Part shown: positions 1-11,300 of the stretch, piece by piece | Layout: every line of letters begins with the position of its first letter | Numbering within the stretch: the first letter of the stretch is position 1 | NCBI GenBank assembly: GCA_024741835.1 | Contig: JAENRP010000305.1 | Coordinates: 329 to 53,844, forward strand | Length of the DNA: 53,516 nucleotides | Source of the DNA: Diplocarpon mali | Lineage: Eukaryota; Ascomycota; Leotiomycetes; Helotiales; Drepanopezizaceae | Direction: 5' to 3' | Made by a program: the position numbers and the translations under genes | Notes under the pieces: model-generated | The model's input: the letters and a program-made list of their open reading frames with translations, nothing else | What the model was told of the DNA's origin: nothing | The model's database searches: none

Positions 1-210
1 TCTCCCTTCTCTCCCATCTCAACACCAAGCCACTTGCCACCCAGCTCCAGGCTGCTCCTCGCCTCTCTCTTCGTCCTCGCCCTCGCCCTCGCCGGATCAG
101 CATCTCCCTCCACCCCCTCCGGTGTCGAGGACGGACTGCCGGCCTTTGAGATCCCCCCTTCTCGCTGCCCTTCGACTCTGCCTCCCACGCCTCTCTCCCT
201 CCCACTTTGA
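1..210 (+). CDS. possible 3' end of a reading frame entering from the left edge
   Basis: The frame starting at base 1 stays open for 69 codons and stops at TGA 208-210. It contains no ATG, so any gene would begin outside the window. The translation has a basic-then-hydrophobic stretch (RLLLASLFVLALALAGSAS) that looks like a signal peptide, followed by a Ser/Pro-rich tail. The DNA is a pyrimidine-rich CTC/CCT tract, which can give such hydrophobic runs by chance, and it could equally be an untranslated region. I recognise no family. Confidence 0.2.
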   Translation, partial: SPFSPISTPSHLPPSSRLLLASLFVLALALAGSASPSTPSGVEDGLPAFEIPPSRCPSTLPPTPLSLPL

Positions 211-594
211 CCTCTCCAGTCGACACGTCCTCACCCACCCCGTCCGTCCACCCCATCCACCCCCTCCAATGCACCACACCCCAAAACCCACCCCCAGAAG
301 CGCAGATCCGCCATGTCGCCGAGACACCGTAGGCGTCGAGGCCCAGCGCCCTCGCTTACTAGCCATGGGTCTCGGTGCGGTGGCGTGAAGCTCCGTCTCC
401 ACGAATCGCGTCGGCGCGGTTCGCGCGGGGGCCGGTGATGTCTGGTGATGTAAATACGACATGGCTTGTTCTGATGCGATAAGGAATCATTTGATCTGAT
501 CCCATTCGATCCGGCGGCATCTGCATCTGCCGATAGCAATACCACACGTCCCACCTGTCATCTTAGGCACACGCACATATGCCGCAGTGTCTCG
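211..594. other. pyrimidine-rich intergenic stretch
   Basis: No supported gene. The stretch is rich in CCC/CTC on the plus strand up to about 300 and then mixed in composition. Several short frames are open on both strands, but they are low-complexity Arg/Pro shadows of the pyrimidine tract. It leads into the putative metallothionein promoter. Confidence 0.5.
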
Positions 595-614
595 TGACCT
601 GACCTGACCTGACC
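595..614 (+). repeat. four tandem copies of TGACC upstream of the metallothionein gene
   Basis: Four perfect head-to-tail TGACC units fill 595-614, about 35 bp upstream of the TATA-like box and about 160 bp upstream of the metallothionein ATG. The position suits a regulatory array for the downstream gene. I do not recognise it as a known metal-response element, so a role as binding site is inference. Confidence 0.6.
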
Positions 615-648
615 GGATCGTCGCTTGTGAGTCCCCGCTCCGCTCGTG

Positions 649-657
649 TATATAAAG
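649..657 (+). promoter_or_regulatory. TATA box of the metallothionein gene
   Basis: TATATAAAG lies 116 nt before the ATG at 773. It is followed by a CT-rich stretch and a CA-rich leader, as in strongly expressed fungal genes. Metallothionein promoters in fungi are typically TATA-containing and metal-inducible. Confidence 0.55.
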
Positions 658-772
658 TCGACGCCCACTCTCTTCACTCTCCTCTTCATCAACACAAGTC
701 TTCGCCCCATACCAAACCAATACTCAAGTCAAACATCCAGATTCCACCCGTGAAATCCACATTACCGTCGCA

Positions 773-944
773 ATGGCCGGAGACTGCTCATGTACCAAGT
801 GCACTGGATGCACCAGCTGCGAGAGCTGCTCGTGCTGCTCGGTATGTCATTTTTCACATCACGTCAGCCTCGGAGACGAAGACGGCGATGGCGGTGGTCG
901 ACAGGTAGAGAGAAGTCGAGGCTAACACATCAGCACAGCACTAA
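773..944 (+). CDS. small copper-type metallothionein, two exons
   Basis: Exon 1 is 773-841, the intron 842-938 (97 nt, GTATGT donor, CTAAC branch at 922-926, CACAG acceptor) and exon 2 is 939-944. The product is 24 residues with eight cysteines in exon 1, spaced C-x-C-x2-C-x2-C-x2-C-x2-C-x-CC, starting MAGDC. This matches the very short Cys-rich metallothioneins of filamentous fungi (about 22-26 residues, sometimes with an intron just before the last codon), which bind Cu(I) or Zn through thiolates in the cytosol. The ATG context (CGCAATGGC) is good and a TATA box lies 116 nt upstream. If splicing instead used the acceptor at 931-933, the protein would run on to 1119 and gain three cysteines (HCNCARC). 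I prefer the short form. Confidence 0.7.
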
Positions 945-2481
945 ACCCACCTCGCCATCCCGTCAATTGCACTGCAACTGCGCTCGATGCTTGATACCGA
1001 TGCTCCTTCGTGTTCATGTTTCCGGTCGCGTGAGGGCTTGGTCCGCCATTTCGGCATTGAAGGGGTCATTGTTTCCGGATGTTGTGTGGGAGGGTGGTGG
1101 ATGGTGTCGAGGGGCTTAGCTGCAATATAGTATAGTATCGATCGAAGGAACGTGAATGCATTCTGATCCGCTGGACTCTGATGTTCTTTTGCAATGTTGT
1201 CGGAAAAGAAGTGATGCTATCAAGTAGTATGTTGAGTGCCAACAGCTGCTCTTTTCTCTTGTCGCTGTATCGCTATTGCGCGATCTTGCCGCAAACTTCG
1301 CCATCGGCTCTCTGGCATAGACCTGCACGAGGATGGGGCTGGTGGTTTCTCTAGCGCCCCTTGATTCCCAGCGTGGACTGGACGTTGATCATTGATGAGC
1401 CGGGTATGAATCCACGCTTGTTCAGTTGGTATCAGAGCTCAAGGTGACCCGATTCAGAGGCATGAAACAGAAAAGAGATGAAAGGGGAGAGAAAGCAGTC
1501 CAAACCGACTCCAATCGAGGTTGGGTCGATCGTCTGTCTGAGGCACTCTCCCACATCGAGCGCTCGCCGCTGCCGAGGCGATGTTTTGCGTGCGCTGGGG
1601 TTTTAGAAGTAAAGTGTCTTTGGCGGAAAAAAAGACTGCGAGAAATTTTCAAAGTGAGAAACGATTGGGAGCAAGAGGACCAGCTTCTGGCTTTTGGCAG
1701 AGGTGATCAGATACCTCCTAGACCTAGACTAGGTATCCAGTGTGTTGAAATGTTGGAACCGTACATCAGATCATGTCTCGTGTTAACATTGCGAGAGCAA
1801 ACGCGGGCTGGTTTAACAGAGCGCAAAGATACGCAGCGCAACACCAGACGCATTGGAAACGGGAGCAATTCTGAAAATCCCCGGGCAGAAGTACGGGATA
1901 TCGCAAGATAGTTGAAATCAGTGAGTAGCTTTTGCTCGCAGATATCAGAAATACAAGCTTGCAAACTTACACTACAGCGCTGGAAACAAGAGCCAGTAGC
2001 TAGAAGATATTCGTCCGCGATAGCCCATGTTGAGACAGACCTCTAGACATCTCAGCTCCAAACCCTCTATAGACCGGGAAGCAGGTCCACTCTAGGAGGC
2101 TCTCCACACGGAGAGGGCTCGCGAGAACCAAAGGTCAGGTTCTCCGACACTCTGGAACATCGAAGGGATGATCTTTGAGTTGGGTGTATGACGATCTTAA
2201 TCTGCAGACGTTCGGGGGAGTTGAAATATCTGGGAGGATCAATGTAAGGACTAGGGTGAGAAATGCCAATAAGAAAACACTTCTCGGTGCGAAGCGCATC
2301 AGAGTGAAGAGAGATGAGACTTTCTTGGATCATCTTGGGGAGTCTGTCGTGGGATAACAGGGACTGGAAAGCGATGATGAGAGACTTTCTCATCACATCG
2401 TAATTCTTCTCTTCATTGAGCAGACGATTTCCTAGAGATCCCCACAGGCGACAATAAATCATCAAAGAATAATGCCTCGTC
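945..2481. other. intergenic sequence, 3' of metallothionein; degenerate, no gene recognised
   Basis: Mixed-composition DNA. A 161-codon frame at 1426-1911 has no recognisable domain, does not begin with ATG (TTG at 1426) and is not supported. Near 2100-2116 CTCTCC-ACAC-GGAGAG forms a small hairpin. Parts may be decayed repeat sequence, but no element can be named. Confidence 0.4.
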
Positions 2482-2645
2482 GCTGCCGATTTGATTCTTG
2501 CTGTCAACAACACCCACTAGGCATCATCTCTCCCAGACTCAGCCCATACAAACTACCCAAGAACAACACATCAGTACTGCCAATTCAATTTTTCGCAATC
2601 AATGATACCCACTAGGTATCATCATTATCTCTCCCAAGCCGAAGC
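2482..2645 (+). repeat. two diverged copies of a ~60-bp sequence
   Basis: Copy 1 (about 2482-2544) and copy 2 (about 2576-2645) share the order CTGCC-(A/G)ATT, then CACCCACTAGGCATCAT against TACCCACTAGGTATCAT, then CTCTCCCA and AGCC. Most differences are transitions, and copy 2 has a small insertion. This is a local duplication, probably within old repeat DNA. Function unknown. Confidence 0.5.
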
Positions 2646-5296
2646 CGATCCCAGATCCCATCGCAAGAGCTAATAGCCTGCGCACTCCCGAAACAAAAAT
2701 TAAAACAAGCAAAAGGCGGCCAAGTCAGATTTGACAATACACTTCGCCTAAAACGGAGCCCGGAAATCACGTACGCTGCTGGTAAAGCAAACGAGCCCTT
2801 CGCAGGACTTTATATAGCGATGATGATGAGAGCGCAGAAATAGCAGCCGGTATGGTATCAGGATGTGGGTGAATCAAGGATGGATTTGCTGCAGCGGTTA
2901 GTGAGTCCGTGAAGTCTTTCTACGCTTAACTTACCTGTGAGCGAAAGCTACGTGTTCATACTCCCCAACACGCAGCGCAACGCAGCGCATTGAGTACCAG
3001 ATGTATAAATTTATATAGAGACCTCCCGCTCCGCCTCCGGCTCTCGGCAGGAATATGGACAAGACCTTGGAGCTGATAAGATCGGGATTTTTTCTGCGGA
3101 TCGGTAATTTTTCCGTTTCTAATTTATACCAGATATTCTCGCTCTTTTCGTCTAGGGAGCCTCTGGATTTAAGGTGATATCGTCTTAGACATATAGCACG
3201 GGATCTTTCGAGAAGAAAAGAATGCTGTCATCTTCAGCTCTGTGTCACCGTTGCCAGGAGTTCGAAGGTGTGTTGTAGATTCTAACGAGTCTCGCTGTCA
3301 CCGATACTTGCCTATTGATCATGACCTTGAGTAGAGTGCCCCTCTAACGCAAGCCGAGAGCGAGACTAGGTAGTATGAAATGAGGATATTTGCGTTGCTG
3401 AAGGGCTCGCAGCAGGAGGAACTGCACATCGTAGCCCTATGTGCTCGATTTTCATTCGAGATCGTCCCTAAACCGTCGCATTGGTAGATGTAGAATATGT
3501 ATCGCCTCGTTCCCTTGTGTGTCTAGGATGAGCATGTGAGAGCCTGGTTCGCGTTAGCAACGTTTTTTTCTCTCTTTCTTTCTTTCTTTTCTTTCTTTCT
3601 TTCTTGGCTCCTAAGCAGTCAAGTAGTTTCAATACGAACAGATTCCTGAAAAGTTGCAATTGACTATGCTCTTCGCTTCGCTAGACCCGGATCCTGTCGT
3701 CAAAGAAGCTTCTCCAGCTATCCTTGAACACGACCAAGGAGCCCCCGAACCCATTATTGATACGGGAAGTGAGGGAGAGACTATGAATGAGACCTACCTC
3801 CAAAGCCCACCTGGTCGTGTTATGCCTCTGGCTGCTGAAAAGAAGAGCGATTATGCAGCTCCACCCTGGCGCGGATAATTCCCCGCTGACATCGCCAGAA
3901 AAGATCTCATTGTTAGACCGTCGCGGTATCTGTCGCCAGCCCCTGCCTTGAGCAGGCCGTAAGGACTTTGAGAAAAGAAGGTGCCGTATTCTCGTCTTTG
4001 CTTATCAGAGGCCAAAAAATTCGGACTTTTGTCACAGAAATGGAGTACCCGCTCGCGAAAAACTCTCGATCGAGTCATCCAGCTTCAGAATAAAGTCCTG
4101 ATCACAGCGCTGCCACTGTGAACGGCGAGGATTCGATTCCCTAGAAAACATAGGCGCAGCGGTGAGGAAGCACTCCAACTTTGTCTCGTCACAAACGAGC
4201 GGAGAAACAGATCAAAACACAAGAGTATCTTGGCTTTATGAATATAAGCCAGAATGTTGATGCAAGTAGAAGCATAAGTCAAGTCCCAAGCAACATATGC
4301 CACGGGATATATATACCTACCCAAGTAGCCGGCCACACCTAGAGCAGTACCTGTCATGGTAAACTCGCTTTCCTGTCCCATCACTAATTTCACTGGCATT
4401 AGCAGCACCGTGTACCCTCTCAGGATCAAGAAAAGGGATACTTGGATCAAGGACGTGGTATATCGAACCGCTCGCTTCCTCTTCTCTTTTCCATATTCCT
4501 ACTCCTTCTCCTACCACTCGTCTCTCGTGACCCTACCAAGCCGCGGGTCGAATCCTCCTCTATATCGAACCGTATCGGACGCCCAGGTACAAATCCAGGT
4601 ATAACACCAAGGCTGCTTCTCAGATCGACGTTTTTCTTTCCTCTCCTCTCCCTTTGCCTCGGCATCTTGATGTCGAGCCCCTAAGATCCGTTCGAGGGGC
4701 GCTTATGTTTGTGCTTGTAGGATATAAATGAACGTGTATGGCACAGGACATGACATGCATAAACAACGGATGCGGGTGTGTATGTAGAGACAGCCCCATA
4801 CACTACATTTCAATATTTCTCTTGAGATCAACGAGATATTAATAGTTATATATGCTGTCTCTGATCTAAACAGAGAGGTAGAGAGAAAAAAAGGTAGAGG
4901 CCAAAAAAAGTAGTTGGAAAAGTGTGGTGGGGGGAGGGCGGACGTGAGAGAATATAATGTAATAGGATACCCTGATGGACTCTCTACCTTGATGGCTACC
5001 TCCCCTCATACACCCACCCATCGACTTGAGGTACGTGTCCACTAGCAGGTACCAGCTGACTTGGCCTTCGCAAATGAGGAAAAGGGTTAAATATAGTATA
5101 TACTTTATAGGATCGACCTCTCGATCGGATGGTTTGTTATAACAAGTTCTACTCATTTTTTGAATCATACAATATACCGCTTTTTGCTGTAATACATTAT
5201 ATGAATACACTCCGCTCCAAAACCACCGCCCCCCCCCCCATCGCTCAACTCACGCTCCCCTCTCTTCCTTTGCCTCTTCTCCCCTCTCATCACCCT
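2646..5296. other. intergenic region between the repeat and SAM50
   Basis: No supported gene. The region contains a TTTC microsatellite (3567-3605), a poly-C run (about 5228-5238) and an ATG-initiated 70-codon frame (3666-3878, MLFASLDPDP...) with no known domain. Short T- and TA-rich stretches at 4780-5210 probably include the 3' flank of SAM50. Frames at 4085-4684 on both strands overlap each other and show no family signature. Confidence 0.45.
3567..3605 (+). repeat. (TTTC)n microsatellite
   Basis: A pyrimidine tract of repeating CTTT/TTTC units with one short interruption. A simple sequence repeat with no evident function. Confidence 0.8.
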
Positions 5297-7013
5297 CTAT
5301 AAAAAGTTAATGCCCACCCCAAATTGCAGGCCCTTCCTGCCCTCCTCACCCCGTCTAAGCACAAGCGGCAGGCTGAAATTCAACTCGAATCTCGCAACAG
5401 GGTGCGCGTAGACGACGCCTACTCCGGCGGCGATACTGGGAAGGCCTTGTGTAAGCTGGCCGAGGGTGGTGTATAATTGTTTTTGCGTGCTTCCCCTACC
5501 GTCTGAGCCACCATCGGCAAGCGCCAGAAGTCTTCCCCCATTAGCGAAAAGCTGCAAGCGCAATGGACTATTTTTCCCGACTTTCGGGAACGGTATGAGG
5601 AGGTTCGCAGACGCGGCAGCGTAGACGTCGCCTCCGACGGCATCATCGCCGTCGCGCGGTCCCAGCCCCGAGATCTTGAAGCCGCGAACGTCGGTCGGGC
5701 CACCGAGCTGAAAGCGGTCGTTCACTCGGCTTGCCTTCGGGGGGCCCCCGCTGAACCCGGTGGGCAGGGGATATAGCATGCCTGCTCTGAAGCCCGTTGT
5801 GAGACTCACGCCGCTGTCGCCTTTGATACCGGGTACTGGAACGGCGACGGCGGCAGATGTCTCCAGCTCTGTCTTCCAGAACGCCACGTCTCCTTGCAAA
5901 GGGCCCCATCCCGCGATCTCAGACACGGTCTTAAGCAAGTATCCTGTGTTCGGAAGGAAAGGGTGGTTGCGCTTGTCCGTCAGCCAGGTGTGGCTCATAC
6001 TGCTCTTGACACTATCCCCAGCATCCGCTCTCACCGTCGGACTCGCACCCTTTGCCAGTGCGGTGACCTGTCTCCAAACGCCCATATATGCCAGTTGATG
6101 CTTGCTCTCTGCTCCCCATGTATACTTGACGCCGGCGCTCTTGAGAGCTTCATCGTGGCTGGCCCATGGCTTGAGCGTGCTGCTGGACAGGGCATCGAAC
6201 GTGAGTCTGCGGTCGGGGTCGCTGAGCAGCGGGACGTCGAGGGAAGCCTGGTACGATGAACGCGTGCGCGTGCCTGCCGAGGCGTTGAGTGTGAGGGATT
6301 CGGCGCCACCCAGGATGTTGCGCCAGGTGAGGTTGCCGTAGGCGGAGCCCTCGACGTTACCCAGATCGGTGCCGGTCTTGAGGGAGAGCCGGGAGCGTTC
6401 GGTGGCCCGGATGTAGATGTCGATGTCGGTTGGCGTGGAGGAGGGGGAGGAGGGGGACGGTCGGTCTATAAAGGTGAGGAGAGAGGGCTGAAAGATTTCT
6501 GGTAGAGTTAGCATGATACAATGGAAATAAGAGTTCAGATGTGTGTATCTTTCCATCTACCAGGCAGATAAAATGTATTTACCGAATCTCCTCAACCTGT
6601 CCGCCGCAGCGCCAGTTTCTTGCAGAGCTTCCAACAGCGTACACGGCGCATTTTTGTTGGCAGAAAGTATAGGGTTGAAGATGCCGTCAAGGAACGAGCG
6701 GCGAGTATGAGCGGCGCCAATGACGCGGATCGACGAGATAGTGACTGGCAGCGAGGAATTGCTTCCGATCTATCCTGTCAGCCATGCAAATAGAGATGAG
6801 GATATACTCACCAATTCCATCAACCGCTCCTGCGCTTTTGCATTCTGTGACGCTTCTCTCGCAGCGACGGCCTTTGCCTGCTCAGCTTCTTTCTTTGGAT
6901 CGACCTGTCTGCGGAGGCTCTCGAAGAGCTGCGGGATCAGCTCTGTTTGCGTCTCATAGCATGAGAGAGGAGGAAAAGATTGTGCGGCTTACATCTTCTC
7001 CGGCGTCGGCCAT
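5297..7013 (-). CDS. SAM50: Sam50/Tob55, mitochondrial outer-membrane beta-barrel assembly protein (Omp85 family)
   Basis: The core subunit of the SAM/TOB complex inserts beta-barrel proteins such as Tom40 and porin into the mitochondrial outer membrane. Exons on the minus strand are 7013-6993, 6940-6812, 6769-6583 and 6498-5297, giving 512 residues, the usual length. All junctions keep frame, with donors GTAAG, GTGAG and GTAAA. A mildly charged N-terminus is followed by a POTRA-like segment (about 55-115, SSIRVIGAAHTRRSFLDGI) and a C-terminal barrel of bacterial surface antigen type. The diagnostic loop-6 motif VRGF is at about 383-386 (GGPTDVRGF). The protein ends in Phe-Leu after alternating hydrophobic residues, like a last barrel strand. 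The first acceptor could instead be at 6953, adding four residues (TQTE). The gene is divergent from UBC6 across about 330 bp. Confidence 0.93.
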
Positions 7014-7343
7014 CGTATGTTGACTTTCTTTCGCTTGTTTCTTATTTACAGGATTTAGCTTGGGAATGATACCCCGCTGAGTCATCCAAGCTTTCAGGTG
7101 GGAGGCGCGGCCGCATGCATTGGACAGCTACGTCGCCATACCTCATCACCAGTATCGACATACATTCCATTCTCCCTCCTCGACTTCACTCCCTGGACTT
7201 CGCTCACTCGACTCCTCCATTCGACGTCGCTCTTTGGCCGACTCCATAGATCACGCTCCTGGTCAAGATTTCAAGACTGCTACGACTGCCACGGTCATAT
7301 TCTCTGATCAAACACCTACACCGTCAGCCTCGGCCTCTCCAGC
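7014..7343. promoter_or_regulatory. shared divergent promoter region of SAM50 and UBC6
   Basis: This is the 330-bp interval between two outward-facing ATGs. It is moderately CT-rich on the plus strand toward UBC6, with no obvious TATA box, as is common for constitutive fungal genes. It contains no convincing additional ORF. Confidence 0.6.
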
Positions 7344-8317
7344 ATGGCCAGTCGCGCGGCCAACAATCGGGTACGCAATAAATTTTGGTAGCTGGGAACA
7401 GTGGCATCATACTAATAACATAGTTAACCCGGGAATACAAAACCATATCTGCGAATCCCCCGCCATACATTACCGCGCACCCCTCCGAAACCAATATACT
7501 TGAGTATGTCGTCCTTCCTCTCTCCCCCTATATCTCCTCCCTTTTCTACATCCTGCCCTTATCCTCCCTCCGAACCCTCCTTGCTGCTTACCTATAATCA
7601 ACTGACAAATACAGGTGGCACTACGTCCTCACCGGTCCGCCCGACACCCCCTACCACAATGGCCAATACTGGGGCACCCTCATCTTCCCTCCAACCTACC
7701 CTTTCGCTCCCCCGGCCATAAGAATGCACACGCCCTCCGGCCGCTTCCAACCCTCCACCCGCCTCTGCCTCTCCATCTCCGACTTCCACCCCAAGAGCTT
7801 CAACCCCGCATGGGAAGTCTCCACGATCCTCATCGGGCTACTGAGTTTCATGACTAGCGAGGAGATGACGACCGGTAGCGTCGGGGCAAGTGAGCAAGAG
7901 CGGCGCTGGGCAGCGGGCCGGAGCCGGTGGTGGAACTCTACTGGTGGGGGCAGCCATAAGGATATCACGGGCAAGGGCGGCCAGCAGAAAGGCAACATAA
8001 AAGCCGGGGATGGTGGCGCGAAGTTTCGCGCGGAGTGGGAGGACCTCGACAGGGAGAATTGGAACTGGATGCGTGAGAAAGGGGTTGACCTCGCGACGGG
8101 GATGCTGCCGAAGGATGAGGGGGCCAGTTGTGCGCCAGGCGTGGGATTGAGGAGACCAAGCGGGAGTCAGGCTGTGGTGGGCGCGGTTGTGGAAGGCGGC
8201 AGGGCAGTGGGCGAGGAGGGACGGGGATGGGTACGGAGGAATAAACTGCTGGTTATTGGGGGCTTAGTCTTTTTGTATGTGTTGATTGCGCGGCTGCTGG
8301 GTGATGGGGAACGGTAG
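7344..8317 (+). CDS. UBC6: Ubc6-type ubiquitin-conjugating enzyme E2, tail-anchored in the ER membrane
   Basis: E2 enzyme of ER-associated protein degradation (UBE2J2/Ubc6 class). Exons are 7344-7370, 7424-7503 and 7615-8317 (donors GTACGC and GTATGT; acceptors after ACTAATAACATAG and ATACAG), giving 269 residues. The UBC fold spans about 5-120. The catalytic cysteine is Cys87 in LCLSISDFHP, the same residue number as yeast Ubc6 and with the family's characteristic sequence around it. A polar, probably disordered linker (about 125-245) leads to a single C-terminal hydrophobic segment (LLVIGGLVFLYVLIARLL), the tail anchor that leaves the catalytic domain in the cytosol. Confidence 0.95.
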
Positions 8318-11300
8318 GAGTAGTGAGATTCGGAGGCGGACTTGCAACGGTGGATGCCACGAATAGCTCGAATGGAGTGGTTCCTGGGGACCTGGCTTGA
8401 ATCGCTCGGCCTAGCTTCCCTTCGGCCTTCAGTTAGCATCGAGAGACAACTAGCCGAATAGCGAACATACTGTTGTATCTCAGGGTCTCTGCTCCTTTTG
8501 TATCCTCTTCTTCTCATCTTCTCTCCTGATTCTTCTTCTTTCAAGGCGGAGCAAGCAAGGCGTTACCAGGAACAGAAGACCATGAACATAAAAGCCGCCC
8601 CTTCACTTCTCTTCTCTCACTTAGCCTCTTCTGAAGTTCTTCTCCACTAAAGAAGCTCGGCATACCCTTTGCTCTCCTACCCAGCTCTTGAAGGGACGGG
8701 GGGTAGGGAGAAGGTGGCTCAGGAACAGAGGGAGCGAAACGCCTGTTTTCACTTAAGGTTTTGTCTCTTGATGATAATAGTTCTATAATTATACGTGTGT
8801 TTTTTTCTAGTTCCAGTAATGGTTTGTTTATATACTCTATTTTTTACTTTGTTTTTTTATTATAATAAATTGAGATTTGGATTAGTCAAAGACCCCTGAG
8901 ATCCATCATCCAAAGAATACTCCCCTAGGATACAACTACTCTCACTCTTCCTCCGCCTAGCATTTCAGCAACGTTCCGTAGAGTTTCTCTTCCCACTTGT
9001 CTTACGCGCTTCCAGGAAGGTTCCTTTGTCTTAAGTGGGTGAATACTCAATGATGAGTTTGTATGAAGTGTGCTGGTCGAGGTGAGAAGAGATACTTTTA
9101 CTGTGAGAAGGGGGATGGAGTGATGAGTGGGATTATGATTGCCGGTAGAAGCGCCAGGGAATCTTGAGCATCTGGAGATCAAGCTCTGGCTTTTTTGCTT
9201 TTGTTTCCCCCCCTTCCTCCTCGAGAGTTCTTAGGATATGTTCATTGTTGGCGCTCGCTCTACTGCGTAACTTGTTTCTGTTTTCTGCTTGTTTTGTTCG
9301 GTTTTCTTGGATTTGAAGTATTCAAATGTTTAACATATACATGATATTTAGAAATACTTGCAGGCATTACATAGTCTTTGCGTACATCAAACAAGTACTA
9401 TGCCGCTGATCCTGATGGCTGATACCCTATCAATCGGTGCATAATCTCTATTTGTAGGGTGATGTATTTCCGCGACACGAGTTCTATACCATGCAAGAAT
9501 TAAAACCAGGTAGAGTTTATCTGCTCCATCTGAGGTTACTGTTATCATATGAAGTCTCACTGCCATCTTTTTTCTTTTTTTTCTCCTTCTTCCCCTCTCT
9601 GTTATTTTTCAGTAGTTGTTAGCACCTATGACTATAAATAAAACAAACATCATTTCCTCATCTAATATATTGTTTTAATTTTCATCGTTTCCCTCTAAGC
9701 TTTGTTCATTTACCATCGATTTCCTGCCACCACTTCCAATAATGATATGATCTATGGATCGTAAGAAGCCTAAATCGCCCTCACTGCCTACTAGCGGCTT
9801 ACCTTATTTCACAGGGGAGAGACAGTGCCACTTATCTGTTGATGAATAATCAGCACTTGTAGTAAATCATATACTAGATTGAATAAGGATCCTAATACCT
9901 AGAATGGCAGTAAACAATGGATTAGTATCATTTTATCAATCGCTGGCGCAGCATAGCTTTTAGCCCCTAGGAGCGTCACTTTTTGGCCGAGAGAGCTATT
10001 TAAATTGCTTTTACTAAGCTTTCTCCTAAAGAGGGAAGAAAAAATAGCATTTTGGTTTCCATCTGAGTACTTGTGCCAAGTCAGTACACTCCTAGAGATT
10101 TGTGTCAGCGGTGAGAGTCACAAACATTCAGATTGATGGGTAAAGAAATTTTTTCAACTTTTCCCTCTTGAATGCAATGACGAATGGGATCTTGATCCGG
10201 TAGTTTTAACAAGTTGATAGTGACTTTACAGTAAATTCTCAGCTCTTGCTTTGCATAAAGGCGCCAAAACCTCGGCGGCAGGAACGCCTAAGAAGAAATC
10301 TTCGAGAATTCCTCCTCGTTATCTTAAATAATAGCATGCATTGAATATATTGACAAAATATTAGGATCAGAAAGCCTTTTAATTACTCAAAGTATGAATA
10401 TACTTGAAGAGCTTTCTCTTTCAAAAAACTTATATATCTTCTACAGTTGAGCTACATCCTCAATTCATTTAGGATTTGCATTATGATTTTTGAATATAAT
10501 AAGAGTTATTGCGGAAATTCGCAATTATTGAAAATAATACAGGCTTATTGGGACATTACGCCGCTAGAAAGAATCCACAAAAACCAATTCAGAGGTTCTG
10601 AGTCTCATGTTGAAGGGATTCTGAAATACTATTGATGCATCAGACTGCTTGCTGTATTGTTCCTTAAAAAATAAAACGGGTTATGAGTTTACTGCTGTTA
10701 TTTCAGTGTTGCTGTCAAAGTCTGAAATATTTCCATGATAAACATTTTCCTCGCGTGATAGACGTCCGATCTTACTTCAAGCTTTCTTTAATACTTGAAT
10801 TCTTTTCATTCACAATGAGAGCTTCATATCTTGAAGTAATTTCTAAAATAGTAGTCGGTAATCTTTCCTGATGCTGTTTTCCAATCCATGGACAGATGAC
10901 AATAGGTGACTTCATCACTTTCGACGACTTCTTTACTTTTGTACAAAATATTCAATATTTTGAACTATTAGTAAGTCATTTCGTACATATGAGATTGATA
11001 TCAACATTCTGGTGATATTGATTCACTGAAAGCTGAGTAGTATGCAATATCATTTTATTCAACGTCATAAGATGTAATAACATTCTGAAATAAGAAACTG
11101 AAATGAGACAGGATGCTTTGAATCATATACTTTCCTTTTCTTTTCAACATTTTTAACTTTTTAGGCATAGGAAAGCCGCGAAAAAGCAATACTCATCTGG
11201 GTTGGATATTTGGTATATATCTTTCCTAGTGTGGTGATCTTATTCTCTGTGATAAATTCTAAAGCGGTACACTTTTATTAGAAAAATATCAAGTGGATGA

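Noticed and set aside
231..554. Minus-strand 107-codon Arg/Asp-rich frame
   Set aside because: Shadow of the pyrimidine-rich plus strand with no family signature.
1426..1911. 161-codon frame starting within TTGGTATCAGAGC, which resembles a plant-type LTR primer-binding site
   Set aside because: No LTR upstream, no gag/pol similarity in the translation, and elements A and C use a different primer site.
4128..4160. tRNA-like box B (GGATTCGATTCCC)
   Set aside because: No matching A box, D arm or acceptor stem upstream; an isolated T-arm-like word only.
4530..4560. Second tRNA-like word (GGGTCGAATCC)
   Set aside because: The preceding sequence is pyrimidine-rich and cannot fold as a tRNA.
5643..6341. 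Several plus- and minus-strand frames inside SAM50
   Set aside because: They overlap a well-supported conserved exon and are shadows.
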